NCBI RefSeq assembly: GCF_016598535.1
Contig: NZ_CP066779.1
Location: forward strand, 2,852,001-2,916,000
Source: Rhodococcus sp. P-2
Lineage (GTDB): Bacteria; Actinomycetota; Actinomycetes; Mycobacteriales; Mycobacteriaceae
DNA length: 64,000 bases
Reading direction: 5' to 3'
Shown: positions 15,767 to 24,798 of the stretch, piece by piece
Layout of the letters: every line of letters starts with the position of its first letter
How positions within the stretch are numbered: the first letter of the stretch is position 1
Notes under the pieces: generated by a model
Database searches by the model: none
What the model was told of the DNA's origin: nothing
Seen by the model: the letters and a program-made list of their open reading frames with translations, nothing else
Position numbers and translations under genes: made by a program

Positions 15767-16743
15767 AAACATCGAAACGTACTGCCGCGCTGTTCTGCTC
15801 GGCAGTAGCTACCACAGCTGTACTGACCGCCTGCGGGAACTCCACTGCGGATTCGGCGGCAGCGTCCTCCGAGAAGATCACTGTCACGAATTGTGATCGT
15901 GACATCACGTTACCGACGTCGGCTGAAAGGATAGTCTCGCTGTATCCGTCGATGACGGAGCTTCTGATTCAGCTCGGCGCCGCCGACCGCATTGTCGGAC
16001 AATCGAATACCGACCTCTCACCACCGAGTCCCGATCTCGCGCAACAGTTCGCCGCCGTGCCGGTACTGAGCACCGGAGTTCCCGCGAAAGAAGCACTGCT
16101 CGACGCCCGTCCTGATCTGATCGTCTCCGACGGCGAATACTGGTTCGACGGTGACCGATTGCAGAGCATGGACGAACTACGCGACCTCGGCATCCCGATT
16201 TTCGTGAACAGCGGCTATTGCCACAAGGCAGTCACCGAAGGACGGATCGACGACGTCTGGTCCGATCTCGACGCTCTCGGCGCCTTGACGGGAACGAGCG
16301 ACGAAGCGGCAACTCTCCTGGCAGACGGCAAGAAGTCGCTCGCCGCCACCGAGGCGTCCGTGGCCGGGAAGGAGCCGGTTCCCACTGTGATGCTTCAGGT
16401 TTCGGAGGGGCAGTCCTACGCTCTGGCAAGGGGTCTCTACAGCAGTGTGCTCGAGGCGGCCGGGGGAAAGAACCTCTTCGAGAGCGACCTCCCTGACGGA
16501 AAGTACTTCGGCCAGGTAGCGACGGAGTCGGTACTCGCGAAGTCGCCGCAGGCAATCCTCGTCGTCTACTCCACCGAGTCGACGCGGGCATCCACACTCG
16601 AGGCTGCCCGCACGGCATTTGCCGGCACTCCCGCCGCGGCGTCGAATGCGATCTTTGCCGTCCCGGAGGCGTGGTTCGCAGGCGAGTTGGTATCGATAGA
16701 CGGCGCTGCCGAGGTTTCCCGTCTGCTGCACCCGGGTTCGTGA
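15763..16743 (+). CDS. FecB/BtuF-type metal-chelate-binding lipoprotein
   Basis: A 326-residue substrate-binding protein. The start is taken as TTG 15763, overlapping the ATPase stop (TTGA), since no ATG or GTG is in frame nearby; the longer upstream frame lies inside the ATPase gene. The signal peptide has basic residues (KTSKR), a hydrophobic core and the lipobox LTAC, placing the lipidated Cys at residue 24. The mature part shows the TroA-like fold elements ERIVSLYPSMTELLIQLGAADRIVG and RPDLIVSDGEYWF. These proteins bind siderophores, heme, cobalamin or other metal chelates. The next gene (SagB) overlaps it by 4 bp. Confidence 0.9.
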   Translation: MKTSKRTAALFCSAVATTAVLTACGNSTADSAAASSEKITVTNCDRDITLPTSAERIVSLYPSMTELLIQLGAADRIVGQSNTDLSPPSPDLAQQFAAVPVLSTGVPAKEALLDARPDLIVSDGEYWFDGDRLQSMDELRDLGIPIFVNSGYCHKAVTEGRIDDVWSDLDALGALTGTSDEAATLLADGKKSLAATEASVAGKEPVPTVMLQVSEGQSYALARGLYSSVLEAAGGKNLFESDLPDGKYFGQVATESVLAKSPQAILVVYSTESTRASTLEAARTAFAGTPAAASNAIFAVPEAWFAGELVSIDGAAEVSRLLHPGS

Positions 16744-17423
16744 CCGCACTCGAGCGGATCGAGGCCGTCGTATCGCTGCATGCTGCGCTGGACCGGACGG
16801 TGAGTCCGTCGGAGCGACCGTTCGACGAGGGCGCACTGCCGCCGGTGACGTCTGAGTTCGTTGAATTACCGGCCCCGACGCCACTACCGGCCCGGGGCTT
16901 TCCGGACATCTTGCAGGCACGACGGAGTCGCTACAACCCGGCAGCAGTTGCGTTGGGAGCAGTCGAACTGTCAAACGTGCTGCACCACAGTCTGGTCAGC
17001 AGCCCGACGGCCGGTGGGATGCGCGAACTGACGGTGTTGATGGTTGTCACCCAGCCCAGTGATCCGCTCGGAGTCGGGGTGTACCGGTATGCCCCGGACC
17101 GCGCCGAAGCTGTCCGGCTGGGCGACGTACGAGAGCACCTTCGTGCGAGCCTTCTCCAACCCGAGTTCGTCGACGTGTTCCCGGTTCTTCTGTTCGTGGT
17201 CGCCGACGCGGAAGCACCGCTCGAGAAGTATGCGATGCGGCACTACCGCACGATGCACGTGGATGCCGGTGTGCTGGTTCAGAATCTGTACCTGGTGACC
17301 GAGGGGATGGGACTTGTGGGCTGTGCCATCGCAGGATTCACCGATCCGCGAGTGGCATCTCTGTTGAATCTCGCGACGACGCAGCTTCCCGTCATGGCTT
17401 TCGCCCTCGGGCGGCCCGGCTAG
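16740..17423 (+). CDS. SagB-type azoline dehydrogenase (nitroreductase family)
   Basis: A 227-residue protein from GTG 16740, overlapping the lipoprotein stop (GTGA). After a Pro-rich N-terminus it shows the FMN nitroreductase pattern: ARRSRYNPAAVALGAVELSNVL (phosphate-binding Arg/Ser), SSPTAGGMRELTVLMV (the Ser-rich FMN loop and SagB-typical x-G-x-R-x-L), a central HYRTMHVDAGVLVQNLYLVTEGMGLV helix and ALGRPG at the C-terminus. SagB/McbC enzymes oxidise azolines to thiazoles or (methyl)oxazoles in TOMM-type RiPPs. Its translational coupling to an importer is unusual and ties transport to the RiPP pathway. With no Cys in the precursor, the expected products would be (methyl)oxazoles. Confidence 0.85.
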   Translation: MTALERIEAVVSLHAALDRTVSPSERPFDEGALPPVTSEFVELPAPTPLPARGFPDILQARRSRYNPAAVALGAVELSNVLHHSLVSSPTAGGMRELTVLMVVTQPSDPLGVGVYRYAPDRAEAVRLGDVREHLRASLLQPEFVDVFPVLLFVVADAEAPLEKYAMRHYRTMHVDAGVLVQNLYLVTEGMGLVGCAIAGFTDPRVASLLNLATTQLPVMAFALGRPG

Positions 17424-17424
17424 T

Positions 17425-17709
17425 TCAGGCGAGAATGCGCGCCTTCTGGGTCTCGAACTCGGCGTCCGTCAATACGCCGGCGTTCTTGAGTTCGCCCAGC
17501 TTGGTGAGCTGTTCGATCTTCGCGTCCATCGACGCTGTCGGGGCTGCCTGCGGCGGCAGGGGCGGTAGATCCGGAATCGGCGGCACCGGCTGGGCCTGGG
17601 CTGCGCGAGCCTGATCTTCGGCGGCCCAACGGGTCCGCTGACGGCGCTGAACATTGCCGTGAATGGAGCTCGCGACGGCTACCCGGCCGGCTCGCCTCAA
17701 GAAACTCAT
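17425..17709 (-). CDS. small SHOCT-domain protein
   Basis: A 94-residue protein. The first 50 residues are basic and then Pro/Ala-rich. The C-terminal 30 residues (MDAKIEQLTKLGELKNAGVL, then TDAEFETQKARIL) are a clear SHOCT domain, a short helical oligomerisation module often found at protein ends. Its start overlaps the stop of the DUF6325 gene by 4 bp (ATGA). SHOCT proteins downstream of DUF6325 and a DHA2 exporter form a recurring set in actinobacteria as I recall it; a concrete function is unknown. It is convergent with SagB, with only 1 bp between the stops. Confidence 0.8.
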   Translation of the reverse strand: MSFLRRAGRVAVASSIHGNVQRRQRTRWAAEDQARAAQAQPVPPIPDLPPLPPQAAPTASMDAKIEQLTKLGELKNAGVLTDAEFETQKARILA

Positions 17710-18158
17710 GTGTCCTTCTCCGTATTTTCTGGTGCGGTGTTGTCGAGTGCATCAGCCAGTTCGTCCAAGCTCAGGTGACCTTCGGTGACGACCTTTGCGC
17801 CGCTGCGTGTCCAGGCATCGATGACAGGCAGTATGGCCAGTTCCTCGTAGACGAGTACGGCGGCAACACTTCCGGCGGCCAACTCGTCACCAACGGCAGC
17901 GATGTCGCCGGCGTCGAGCAGTCCGGAGGCAGCGCCGTCGAACTGCGCCAGATCGAAATCTTCGAGTTCGAAGGTGGAGGCCGGTACGACGGATACCGAT
18001 CCGTCGGCGGCCTTGGTGACGAACTCGAGGTCGAGGATGCGGATCGCTCCGGAGTCGACGAGAGTGAGCAGCTGCTCGAATCCCGCGGAGGTCGGTGCAC
18101 CGCTGGGAAACTCGACGGCTACGTATTCGATGGGGCCGAACTGGTCTTGGTTGGACAT
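17706..18158 (-). CDS. DUF6325-family protein
   Basis: A 150-residue acidic protein without signal or membrane segment. The pattern FGPIEYVAVEFPSG at the start, LDLEFVTKAADGSV in the middle and AVLVYEELAILPVIDAWTRSG toward the end match what I know of DUF6325 proteins, which are usually encoded next to a SHOCT protein. It lies 3 bp after the DHA2 exporter stop and overlaps the SHOCT gene, so the three are one operon. Function unknown; a cytosolic partner of the exporter or a stress-related oligomer is possible. Confidence 0.7.
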   Translation of the reverse strand: MSNQDQFGPIEYVAVEFPSGAPTSAGFEQLLTLVDSGAIRILDLEFVTKAADGSVSVVPASTFELEDFDLAQFDGAASGLLDAGDIAAVGDELAAGSVAAVLVYEELAILPVIDAWTRSGAKVVTEGHLSLDELADALDNTAPENTEKDT

Positions 18159-18161
18159 CGG

Positions 18162-19808
18162 TTACTTCTTGCCCTTCGTGGGTTGCGGTTCTTCCAGAGC
18201 AGGTACTTCGTTGGGCATGCGCCCGGCCGGAATGATGGCGAGCAGAGAGAGTCCGGCGAGTACGAGCAGCGAGGTTCGCAGTGCGCGCAGGCGCGCTTCG
18301 GTGTTGATCCGGATGGCTTCGTCGATCTGTGCTTGTGTCGCCGAGGTGTTTTCGAGCGTCACGACGAGTTGATCGTTCGGGACGAAGTTGACCTGGTCGA
18401 GATTGATCCCGGACTCGACCTTGAGCGATGCCGGGATGGTGGGGTTGTCGATCAGCTGCGCGCTGACGAGGGTACCGAGGATTCCGACGGCGAACACGCT
18501 GGCCACCGCGATGCCGACGCTGCCGGACATGTTGTGTACCAGTCCTCGCCAGGCACCGACGTCACCGGCCAGTTCCTTGGGGGCTGCGGTGAGGAGGGTG
18601 TTGAACACCAGCGCAACGATGGCGCCCTGCCCGAGGCCGAGAGTGATCAGCCCGATGACGACGAAGATCTGATGCCAGTCGCCACGAATGGTGAAGGCCA
18701 ACAGGATGAGTCCAGCGGCAACAACGACGAACCCGGCTCGTGCGATCAGGCGCGGGGAGTACGTCTTGTACAGGCGCGCGACGACGGTGCTCGCGATGAA
18801 GATCGAGAGTGTGTACGGGATGATCGAGAACGACGTCTGCAAGCTGGTGCGGCCCTGGATGATCTGCATGTACAGCGGAATGAGGAAGTTGGCCGCCGTT
18901 CCCACGAACATCATCGTCGCCATGCAGATCGTGGTGGCGCGCTCGGCGCCGGTCTTGAGAACGTCGAGGTTGAAGAGCTGAGGCTTGTTCTGTGCCTTGC
19001 GGCTTCGCGTCCACTGGAAGAAGCTCTGCGCGCAGATGGTGCCGAGGACGATCAGGATGGCCGCGGGTGAAACACCGATGACCGAGAACGGCGCAGCGTC
19101 GGTGGCAAGGATGACGCCCCACGAGTTCAGGCCGCTGAATCCGAAGCTGAGCAGGATGACGGCAACGGCAGCAATGGCGGCGCCGGCCCAGTCGATGGTG
19201 ATGTCCTTCTGTGGGGGAACAGGTTTGACACGGAAGCTCAGGATCAGGTTGACCACGGCGAGCGCCACGACGAGAGCGAACGAGTAACGCCACCCGATCG
19301 TCGTCGCGAAGGAACCGGCGATGAGCAGTGCCAGCACACCGGCTGCTGGGATTGCTGCTGCCAGGTAACCGATGGCCTTTGCCTGCTGATCGCCACTGAA
19401 GTTCGTGGCGATGAAGACCGTCAATGCGGGAGCGATGAGGGCGATCACTGCGCCGGACGCAGCTTGCGCCACGAACAGCATTGCCGGGCTCTGACTCAGA
19501 GCAACCGCGGCCATCGCGAGGCCGTGAATCGCGACCGCAATCTGGAAGACCAAACGCGTTCCGTACCGGGCGCCGATCTTGGCTCCCAGCAGAATGAAGG
19601 CAGCCATGGCGAAGGTGCCCGCGGTGATCGCTGTGCCGACACTTGTTGCGGGCGTGTCGAGGTCGGTGGTGATACCGGCCATCGAGACGGTCAGGGCGTT
19701 GACGGCGAACGACGCCTGGATCTGGGTGAGGACCACCACGACGAGTGGTAGCCAGGAGGCGGTACTCACGGCGGCCGTTGTGGCGGCTGCGCCAGGCTTT
19801 ACGGACAT
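18162..19808 (-). CDS. DHA2-family MFS transporter (14 TMS)
   Basis: A 548-residue drug:H+ antiporter-2 type protein with about 14 hydrophobic segments. Motif A lies after helix 2 (LLGAKIGARYGTRLVFQIAVA) and the motif-C-like helix GYLAAAIPAAGVLALLIAG follows. A large extracytoplasmic loop near the C-terminus (about residues 440-500, with VNFVPNDQLVVTLENTSATQ) separates the last two helices, as in many actinobacterial QacA-like proteins. It is followed by DUF6325 and SHOCT genes. Substrates of the family include dyes, drugs and lipids; none can be assigned here. Confidence 0.9.
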   Translation of the reverse strand: MSVKPGAAATTAAVSTASWLPLVVVVLTQIQASFAVNALTVSMAGITTDLDTPATSVGTAITAGTFAMAAFILLGAKIGARYGTRLVFQIAVAIHGLAMAAVALSQSPAMLFVAQAASGAVIALIAPALTVFIATNFSGDQQAKAIGYLAAAIPAAGVLALLIAGSFATTIGWRYSFALVVALAVVNLILSFRVKPVPPQKDITIDWAGAAIAAVAVILLSFGFSGLNSWGVILATDAAPFSVIGVSPAAILIVLGTICAQSFFQWTRSRKAQNKPQLFNLDVLKTGAERATTICMATMMFVGTAANFLIPLYMQIIQGRTSLQTSFSIIPYTLSIFIASTVVARLYKTYSPRLIARAGFVVVAAGLILLAFTIRGDWHQIFVVIGLITLGLGQGAIVALVFNTLLTAAPKELAGDVGAWRGLVHNMSGSVGIAVASVFAVGILGTLVSAQLIDNPTIPASLKVESGINLDQVNFVPNDQLVVTLENTSATQAQIDEAIRINTEARLRALRTSLLVLAGLSLLAIIPAGRMPNEVPALEEPQPTKGKK

Positions 19809-19887
19809 GATGGGTCACGCCTTCCTCGACACTGCGTGTACTCGCGGTGTACTCGCGACGTGCCCGGATCAGCCACGCACGGTTACA

Positions 19888-21135
19888 TTAGCCGGAATTG
19901 TGCTGAATGGTCGCCTGCAGGTGGTTGGTTTCTTCGCGGTAGACCACCATCTCCCGTTGCAAGGCGCGTCGGAAGCGTGGTTGCTCGGCCACGAGTACGG
20001 CCAGGACGGTCAGCAGCAGCCAGGTAGCCGCCGCGCTCGCGAGGAGCAACAGGACCGGAATCCATGGTCCGCCCATTTGCTCGAGCAGCGTCGTCTTGGC
20101 CCAGACTCGCCAGTAGAGCATCAGATTGACGATCAGTCCGACACCGTAGGAGATGAAGAAAGACAGCAGGAACTGCTTCCACGTGCCGTCGTGGCGCCGT
20201 GCCGTCATCGGTTCGGCCCGCAGGGGCAACGCCACGGACATCACGTTGGCGACGCCGAGCCACAGCAGGATCATGGTCAGCACCTGACCGCACGCCTTCA
20301 CCAGATCAGCACTGCTTCCGGAGCGCCAGGCGAGGACGGCGCTGAGCAGGAACCCGGCGCTGCCGACGAGAAGCAGCATCACCGCGTTCTTCGCGACCAG
20401 TACGTGCCAGAGCCTGGTGCCGCCGGACAACGCAGCACGGACGCGGCCGGCGTCGAAGCTGAGTGCATTGGTGCACACGACGCTACCGACCACACCCGAG
20501 AGTGCGTACAGCGCAAGGTAAGGCAGTCGATCTTCCTTGGCGTCCCACTGGAAGAGGCGGATGAAAGCCAGGTATGCCAAGCCCATTCCGAGACTCAGCC
20601 CCAGCCGAAAAGCGATCGACCGAGGCTTGCCACTCACGACGTGCCGTGCTTCCTCACGGATCCGCGAGCCGAGACCCTGTACATGCCGGACGACGGGGTT
20701 GCCCGAGGTCAGCGGGACGTAACCGCGAATCGCAGCGGCGACGGTATCGGTGTCACCGGCATCGAGCGCGGCGACGCGTGCTTCGAGAACCGCAAGGTGG
20801 GCGGCGCGCAGGGCTATCCGTGCAGTGGTGACCGCGGCAACGGCGTCGGCCTCGGCCTGCGCGGCGGTACCGATGGAGGCGTCGGCGGGAAGCGGTGGTT
20901 GCAACCGGGTGATCAGTTCGAGTTGGTGCGCCATGTGCGGCGAGGGCGACAACCCACTGTACGACGGTCGGCTCAGCGCAGTTCGTTCGTCGTCGAGCGA
21001 ATCGCGGACGGACGCGGCGGCTTTGCGGACCGCCGTCGGGTTGTGCCAGCGCACCGATCTGGCGTCACGCTCGGCGGCGACGGCCCGGGAGGCAACCTCG
21101 GTCAGATCCTCCACCGCTGTCAATGTGTGCTCCAC
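19888..21135 (-). CDS. multi-pass membrane protein, ABC-2-permease-like
   Basis: A 415-residue protein from a GTG at 21135, chosen because the frame upstream runs into the divergent DinB gene; the exact start is uncertain. Residues 1-185 are soluble and Ala-rich with helical heptads. The remainder holds six hydrophobic segments (for example GLSLGMGLAYLAFIRLF, LYALSGVVGSVVCTNAL and WIPVLLLLASAAATWLLLTV) spaced as in ABC-2-type permeases. No ATPase gene is adjacent, so it is either an orphan permease or a member of an unrelated family. It shares a 18-bp gap with the divergent DinB gene. Confidence 0.6.
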   Translation of the reverse strand: MEHTLTAVEDLTEVASRAVAAERDARSVRWHNPTAVRKAAASVRDSLDDERTALSRPSYSGLSPSPHMAHQLELITRLQPPLPADASIGTAAQAEADAVAAVTTARIALRAAHLAVLEARVAALDAGDTDTVAAAIRGYVPLTSGNPVVRHVQGLGSRIREEARHVVSGKPRSIAFRLGLSLGMGLAYLAFIRLFQWDAKEDRLPYLALYALSGVVGSVVCTNALSFDAGRVRAALSGGTRLWHVLVAKNAVMLLLVGSAGFLLSAVLAWRSGSSADLVKACGQVLTMILLWLGVANVMSVALPLRAEPMTARRHDGTWKQFLLSFFISYGVGLIVNLMLYWRVWAKTTLLEQMGGPWIPVLLLLASAAATWLLLTVLAVLVAEQPRFRRALQREMVVYREETNHLQATIQHNSG

Positions 21136-21153
21136 TCGGTTTAGGTTGGTTTC

Positions 21154-21741
21154 ATGACCACCAACTCGGAAAAGGAAGATCTCCGGCGGTACCTGCAGGC
21201 AGCGCGCGACGTGCTCGTCTGGAAGCTCGACGGGCTGTCGGAGTATGACATTCGGCGTCCGATGACCCGGACAGGGACCAACTTGTTGGGTCTGGTCAAA
21301 CACATGATCGGCGTCGAGCTCGGGTATTTCGGTCCGACGTTCGGCCGACGTGTTCCCGATCTACCTGCGTGGTTGCGTTCGGAGGAACTCAACGTCGACA
21401 TGTGGGCCCGCGCCGACGAGTCCAGGGCCGACATCGTCGAAACCTATCGCCGCACCTGGGCTTTCGCCGACGCCACGATCGAGGAGCACGATCTGGACGC
21501 CCCCGGCTTCGTGAAGCATTGGCCGGAGAATCGGCGCGACGTCACGTTGCATCGGATACTCGTTCACGTCGTCACCGAGATCCATCGGCACGCCGGCCAT
21601 GCGGACATCGTCCGGGAGTTGATCGACGGCGCAGCGGGGATGAAAGCGGGCGACGACAATCTGGCTCCCGGTGATCAGGCGTGGTGGGCCGAGTACAACG
21701 ACCGTCTGGAGACGGCGGCACGCGAGGCCCACCACGCCTGA
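21154..21741 (+). CDS. DinB-family (DUF664) metalloenzyme-like protein
   Basis: A 195-residue four-helix-bundle protein. The three His typical of DinB/DUF664 metal sites are visible: VKHMIGVELGYFG near residue 49, and HRILVHVVTEIHRHAGHADI near 140-158. DinB-fold proteins include bacillithiol or mycothiol transferases and hydrolases. In mycothiol-producing actinobacteria such proteins often act in thiol-dependent detoxification (family knowledge). The substrate is not visible. ATG 21154 is well placed; the gene runs convergent with the YfcC carrier (stops at 21741 and 21743). Confidence 0.85.
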   Translation: MTTNSEKEDLRRYLQAARDVLVWKLDGLSEYDIRRPMTRTGTNLLGLVKHMIGVELGYFGPTFGRRVPDLPAWLRSEELNVDMWARADESRADIVETYRRTWAFADATIEEHDLDAPGFVKHWPENRRDVTLHRILVHVVTEIHRHAGHADIVRELIDGAAGMKAGDDNLAPGDQAWWAEYNDRLETAAREAHHA

Positions 21742-21742
21742 A

Positions 21743-23305
21743 CTACTCGAATACCGCTGCCGCGCCGATCACCACGACGACGATCACGAAGTTGATCAGC
21801 AGGAGTGGCCAGACGAAGCGTAGGAACTTGTCGTAGCCCACCTTCGCCATCGCCAGCCCGCCGACAACGACGACGTTGGTCGGGGCGACCATCAGCATCA
21901 GGCCGTGGCCCATCTGGAAGGCGGTGATGACGAGAGCGCGGCTGACTCCGGCGAAGTCGCCGAGCGGAGCGAGCAGCGGCATCGCCAGGGTGGCGTGACC
22001 GGAGCTGGACGGGATCAGAAACGCCAACGGGATGTTGACGAGCATCACGAGGATCGCGAAGACGCCGGCCGAAGCGCCGCTGACCAATTGCTCCATCGCA
22101 TTGAGGATGGTGTCGAGGGTTTCGGTGTTCGTCATGATCACCGAGACGCCGCGAGCGAGCAGGATGACGATTGCCGGGCCGACCATGTCGCCGGCTCCAC
22201 GCGTGATCAGGGAGACGATTTTCTTCTCACCCATCTTCGCGACGATGCCGACGAGAACTGCGGCGAGGATGAACAGCATCGCCAATTGCGGGAACCACCA
22301 GTTCAACTCGAACCAGTAGGGTTCGGTGGTGGTGACGTGGTACGCGTCGTACTCGGCCGGTCCGGTGGTGGCTCCGAAGATGCTCGACCAGGGGATGACG
22401 GAGAAGATCATCAATCCGAAGGTGAGCCCGGTGATGAGCAGCACCAGCTTTTGAGTTCCGGTGAGCTTGCCGTCGATGTCCACCGGCTCGGCCGGCTCCT
22501 CGTCTTCGTCGTCCTCGATGTCGAAACCGACGAGCGACTTGGACGGGTCCTTCTTCACCTTCGCGGCGTAGCGGAGAACGAATACCACTGCTACTGCGGT
22601 CAATACGATCCACAGGATCACGCGCAGCACGATGCCGTCACCGATGGAGACGCCTGCTTCACCCGAGGCGACGCCGATCGAGAACGGGTTGACCGTCGAC
22701 GCCATGTTTCCGACCAGTGCGCCGAGGATGATCATGGTGGCCGCGACCATGCGGTCGTAACCCAGTGCCGTCATCAGCGGTATGAGCAGGGCGTAGAAGC
22801 CGAAGGTCTCGACCGAGAAGCCCATCGTCGAACCCAGCAGCGAGAACAGCACCATGATGACGGTGATGAGCAGCCAGCCCTTGTCGCTGAGCTTGGTGGC
22901 GAGTTGGGAGACAGCGGTTTCGAGGCTGCGGGTGGCAAAGCTGACGGAGATGAACGCACCGAGCGCCATGATGAAGAGGACGACGCCGACCGAGCCGAAG
23001 AGCCGTCCGATGTTGTCGGTGTCGACGAACCCGGTGATCGAATCCTGCACGCCGTACAGGCCGTTCACGGGGGAGAGGATCAGCTGCTGGATTCGTTCCC
23101 AGAACGAGAGCGGAGACGTGACGGTCTCGAAGCTGCCGGGAACGGGTGAGCCGTCCACGTCGACGCCGAAGCGTCCGGCCGGAATGAACAGTGCTGCAAC
23201 CCAGACCAGGACGGTGACGATCGCGAGCATCGTGACCGCACCGGGGAACTCGAACTTCTTCTTGGCCGGTGTTTGCGCGGATCCCGTGTCGGTCTCGGTG
23301 CTCAT
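21743..23305 (-). CDS. YfcC-family (C4-dicarboxylate/basic amino acid type) carrier
   Basis: A 520-residue inner-membrane carrier with about 12-13 hydrophobic segments. The N-terminus FPGAVTMLAIVTVLVWVAALFIPAGRF, repeated half structure and the motif LIPSSSGHATLAMPLLAPLGDFAG near the C-terminus are typical of the YfcC/DcuC/ArcD-like superfamily. A charged, Asp/Glu-rich cytoplasmic loop (GFDIEDDEDEEPAEPVDIDG) lies near residue 255. Its start overlaps the stop of the M20 dipeptidase gene by 4 bp, so uptake and cytosolic cleavage of a peptide or acylated amino acid is the likely joint function (inference from coupling). Confidence 0.88.
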   Translation of the reverse strand: MSTETDTGSAQTPAKKKFEFPGAVTMLAIVTVLVWVAALFIPAGRFGVDVDGSPVPGSFETVTSPLSFWERIQQLILSPVNGLYGVQDSITGFVDTDNIGRLFGSVGVVLFIMALGAFISVSFATRSLETAVSQLATKLSDKGWLLITVIMVLFSLLGSTMGFSVETFGFYALLIPLMTALGYDRMVAATMIILGALVGNMASTVNPFSIGVASGEAGVSIGDGIVLRVILWIVLTAVAVVFVLRYAAKVKKDPSKSLVGFDIEDDEDEEPAEPVDIDGKLTGTQKLVLLITGLTFGLMIFSVIPWSSIFGATTGPAEYDAYHVTTTEPYWFELNWWFPQLAMLFILAAVLVGIVAKMGEKKIVSLITRGAGDMVGPAIVILLARGVSVIMTNTETLDTILNAMEQLVSGASAGVFAILVMLVNIPLAFLIPSSSGHATLAMPLLAPLGDFAGVSRALVITAFQMGHGLMLMVAPTNVVVVGGLAMAKVGYDKFLRFVWPLLLINFVIVVVVIGAAAVFE

Positions 23306-24678
23306 TTCTTCCCCTCGAAGGTGTGTGCGTACTCCTGAAAGAACAGTGCCTTGGCGACGACGGCCTTCTCCAGCTCGTCGAGCAGGACGCGTTCGTTGGG
23401 GCCGTGGATGTTCGCGTAGCCGTCGGTGGCGCCGAACAACAGCTTCTCAGCGGTCGGCACTGCTGTATCCAAGGCCATGACGAGGGGGATCGATCCGCCG
23501 CCTGCCATCAGTCCGGCCGGCTCACCCCATGACTGCGAGAGTGCTGACAGCGCTGCGTCGAAGGCCGGTCCGCCTTCGGCCGCGGCAAACCCGTCGCCCG
23601 TTTCTCCTGCAGTGACGGTCAACGCCAACCCGAAGGGCCGCAAGGCTTCCAGGTGCCGGACCAGAGCAGCCTGCGCCTCGGTGGCAGGTTGGCGCGGGTG
23701 CACGCGCAGATTGATCACGGCGCGGGCGGTGCTGGCGACGGCATTGACGGCACCGTCCACCGGAGGAGCGTCGATTCCGGTCACGGTGATGGCCGGGCCC
23801 GACCAGATGCGTTCGCCGATGCCGCCGGTGCCCAGTAGCGGAAGCCCGTCGCGGATCTCGGCGAGGGTGCGGAACTCGTCCTCGGTATATGAACTGCCGG
23901 TCCACGGTTCGCGCAGGAGGCCGTCGACGGCGACGTCACCGTTGTCGTCGTGCAGCGACGCCAGTGCGCGGATGAGCGCGAGGCGGGCGTCCGGTGCGGC
24001 GCCGCCGTAGAGGCCGTTGTGCTTGTCGGCTCCGAGAGTGGTGAGTTCGACGATCACCTGGGCGGATCCGCGCAATGCGACGGTCAGAGTCGGCGATCCG
24101 GGGCGAACGCTGCCGACGTCGGCGATGACCATTGCGTCGGCCGCAAACAATTCGGGGGCTTCGGGCGGATAGTTGTCGAAGGGGCTGCCGAATTCTTCCT
24201 GGCCTTCGATGACGAGCTTGACCGTCACCGGCGGCTTTCCGTCGAATACGCGAAGTGCGCCGATCATGCCGATGACATTTGCCTTCGAATCTGCTGTACC
24301 GCGGCCGTATATCGCGCCGTCGCGTCTGGTCGGCTCGAAAGGCGGAGAATCCCAGAGTTCGATGTCGTCGGCGGGAACGACGTCGTAGTGCGAATACATC
24401 AATACTGTCGGGGACCCGGCGGGGCCGGGAACTGTTGCGATGATGACGGGCGCGGTTTTACCTGTTATCTCGAGTTTCTCTATCTTCGTGACTCCGGACT
24501 TTTCCAGTAGAGAAACGATCAGGTCGTGAGCCTCGAACAGGGGTTTGCTGGGGAAACCCTCTGTTGCTATCGACGGAATACGAACGAGTTCGACAAGTTC
24601 CGACTCCAGTTCCGGCATCAAAGCTGCAACTGTTTCCTTGATTGTGGAATAGGAGGGTGAGGCGGATTCTTCCGGCAC
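23302..24678 (-). CDS. M20-family dipeptidase/deacylase
   Basis: A 458-residue zinc metallopeptidase. The M20 metal and catalytic residues are visible in order: YSHYDVVPADD (His ligand and catalytic Asp), YGRGTADSKANVIG (bridging Asp), EGQEEFGSP (catalytic Glu and metal Glu), VIADVGS, and the C-terminal His in NIHGPNERVLLDELE. A dimerisation domain lies around residues 210-350. Length and the SHYD/DSKAN form match the CNDP/PepV-like dipeptidases (dipeptidase family protein). It is the first gene of an operon with the YfcC carrier and is divergent from the TetR gene at 24829. Confidence 0.9.
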   Translation of the reverse strand: MPEESASPSYSTIKETVAALMPELESELVELVRIPSIATEGFPSKPLFEAHDLIVSLLEKSGVTKIEKLEITGKTAPVIIATVPGPAGSPTVLMYSHYDVVPADDIELWDSPPFEPTRRDGAIYGRGTADSKANVIGMIGALRVFDGKPPVTVKLVIEGQEEFGSPFDNYPPEAPELFAADAMVIADVGSVRPGSPTLTVALRGSAQVIVELTTLGADKHNGLYGGAAPDARLALIRALASLHDDNGDVAVDGLLREPWTGSSYTEDEFRTLAEIRDGLPLLGTGGIGERIWSGPAITVTGIDAPPVDGAVNAVASTARAVINLRVHPRQPATEAQAALVRHLEALRPFGLALTVTAGETGDGFAAAEGGPAFDAALSALSQSWGEPAGLMAGGGSIPLVMALDTAVPTAEKLLFGATDGYANIHGPNERVLLDELEKAVVAKALFFQEYAHTFEGKK

Positions 24679-24798
24679 AGAACTGACTCCTTCTGGGAAA
24701 GGCGAAAAGCATTAGAGGCAGAGTCTTACACCCGATATATGGGCTGTGAAAGGGCAACCCGAACAAAAGATCGAATTCGGTCGCCGCGGGGTCGGTTC

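Noticed and set aside
17775..19070. 431-codon plus-strand frame opposite the DUF6325 and DHA2 genes
   Set aside because: Composition (Gly/Asp/Arg-rich, no hydrophobic core) is typical of an antisense shadow.
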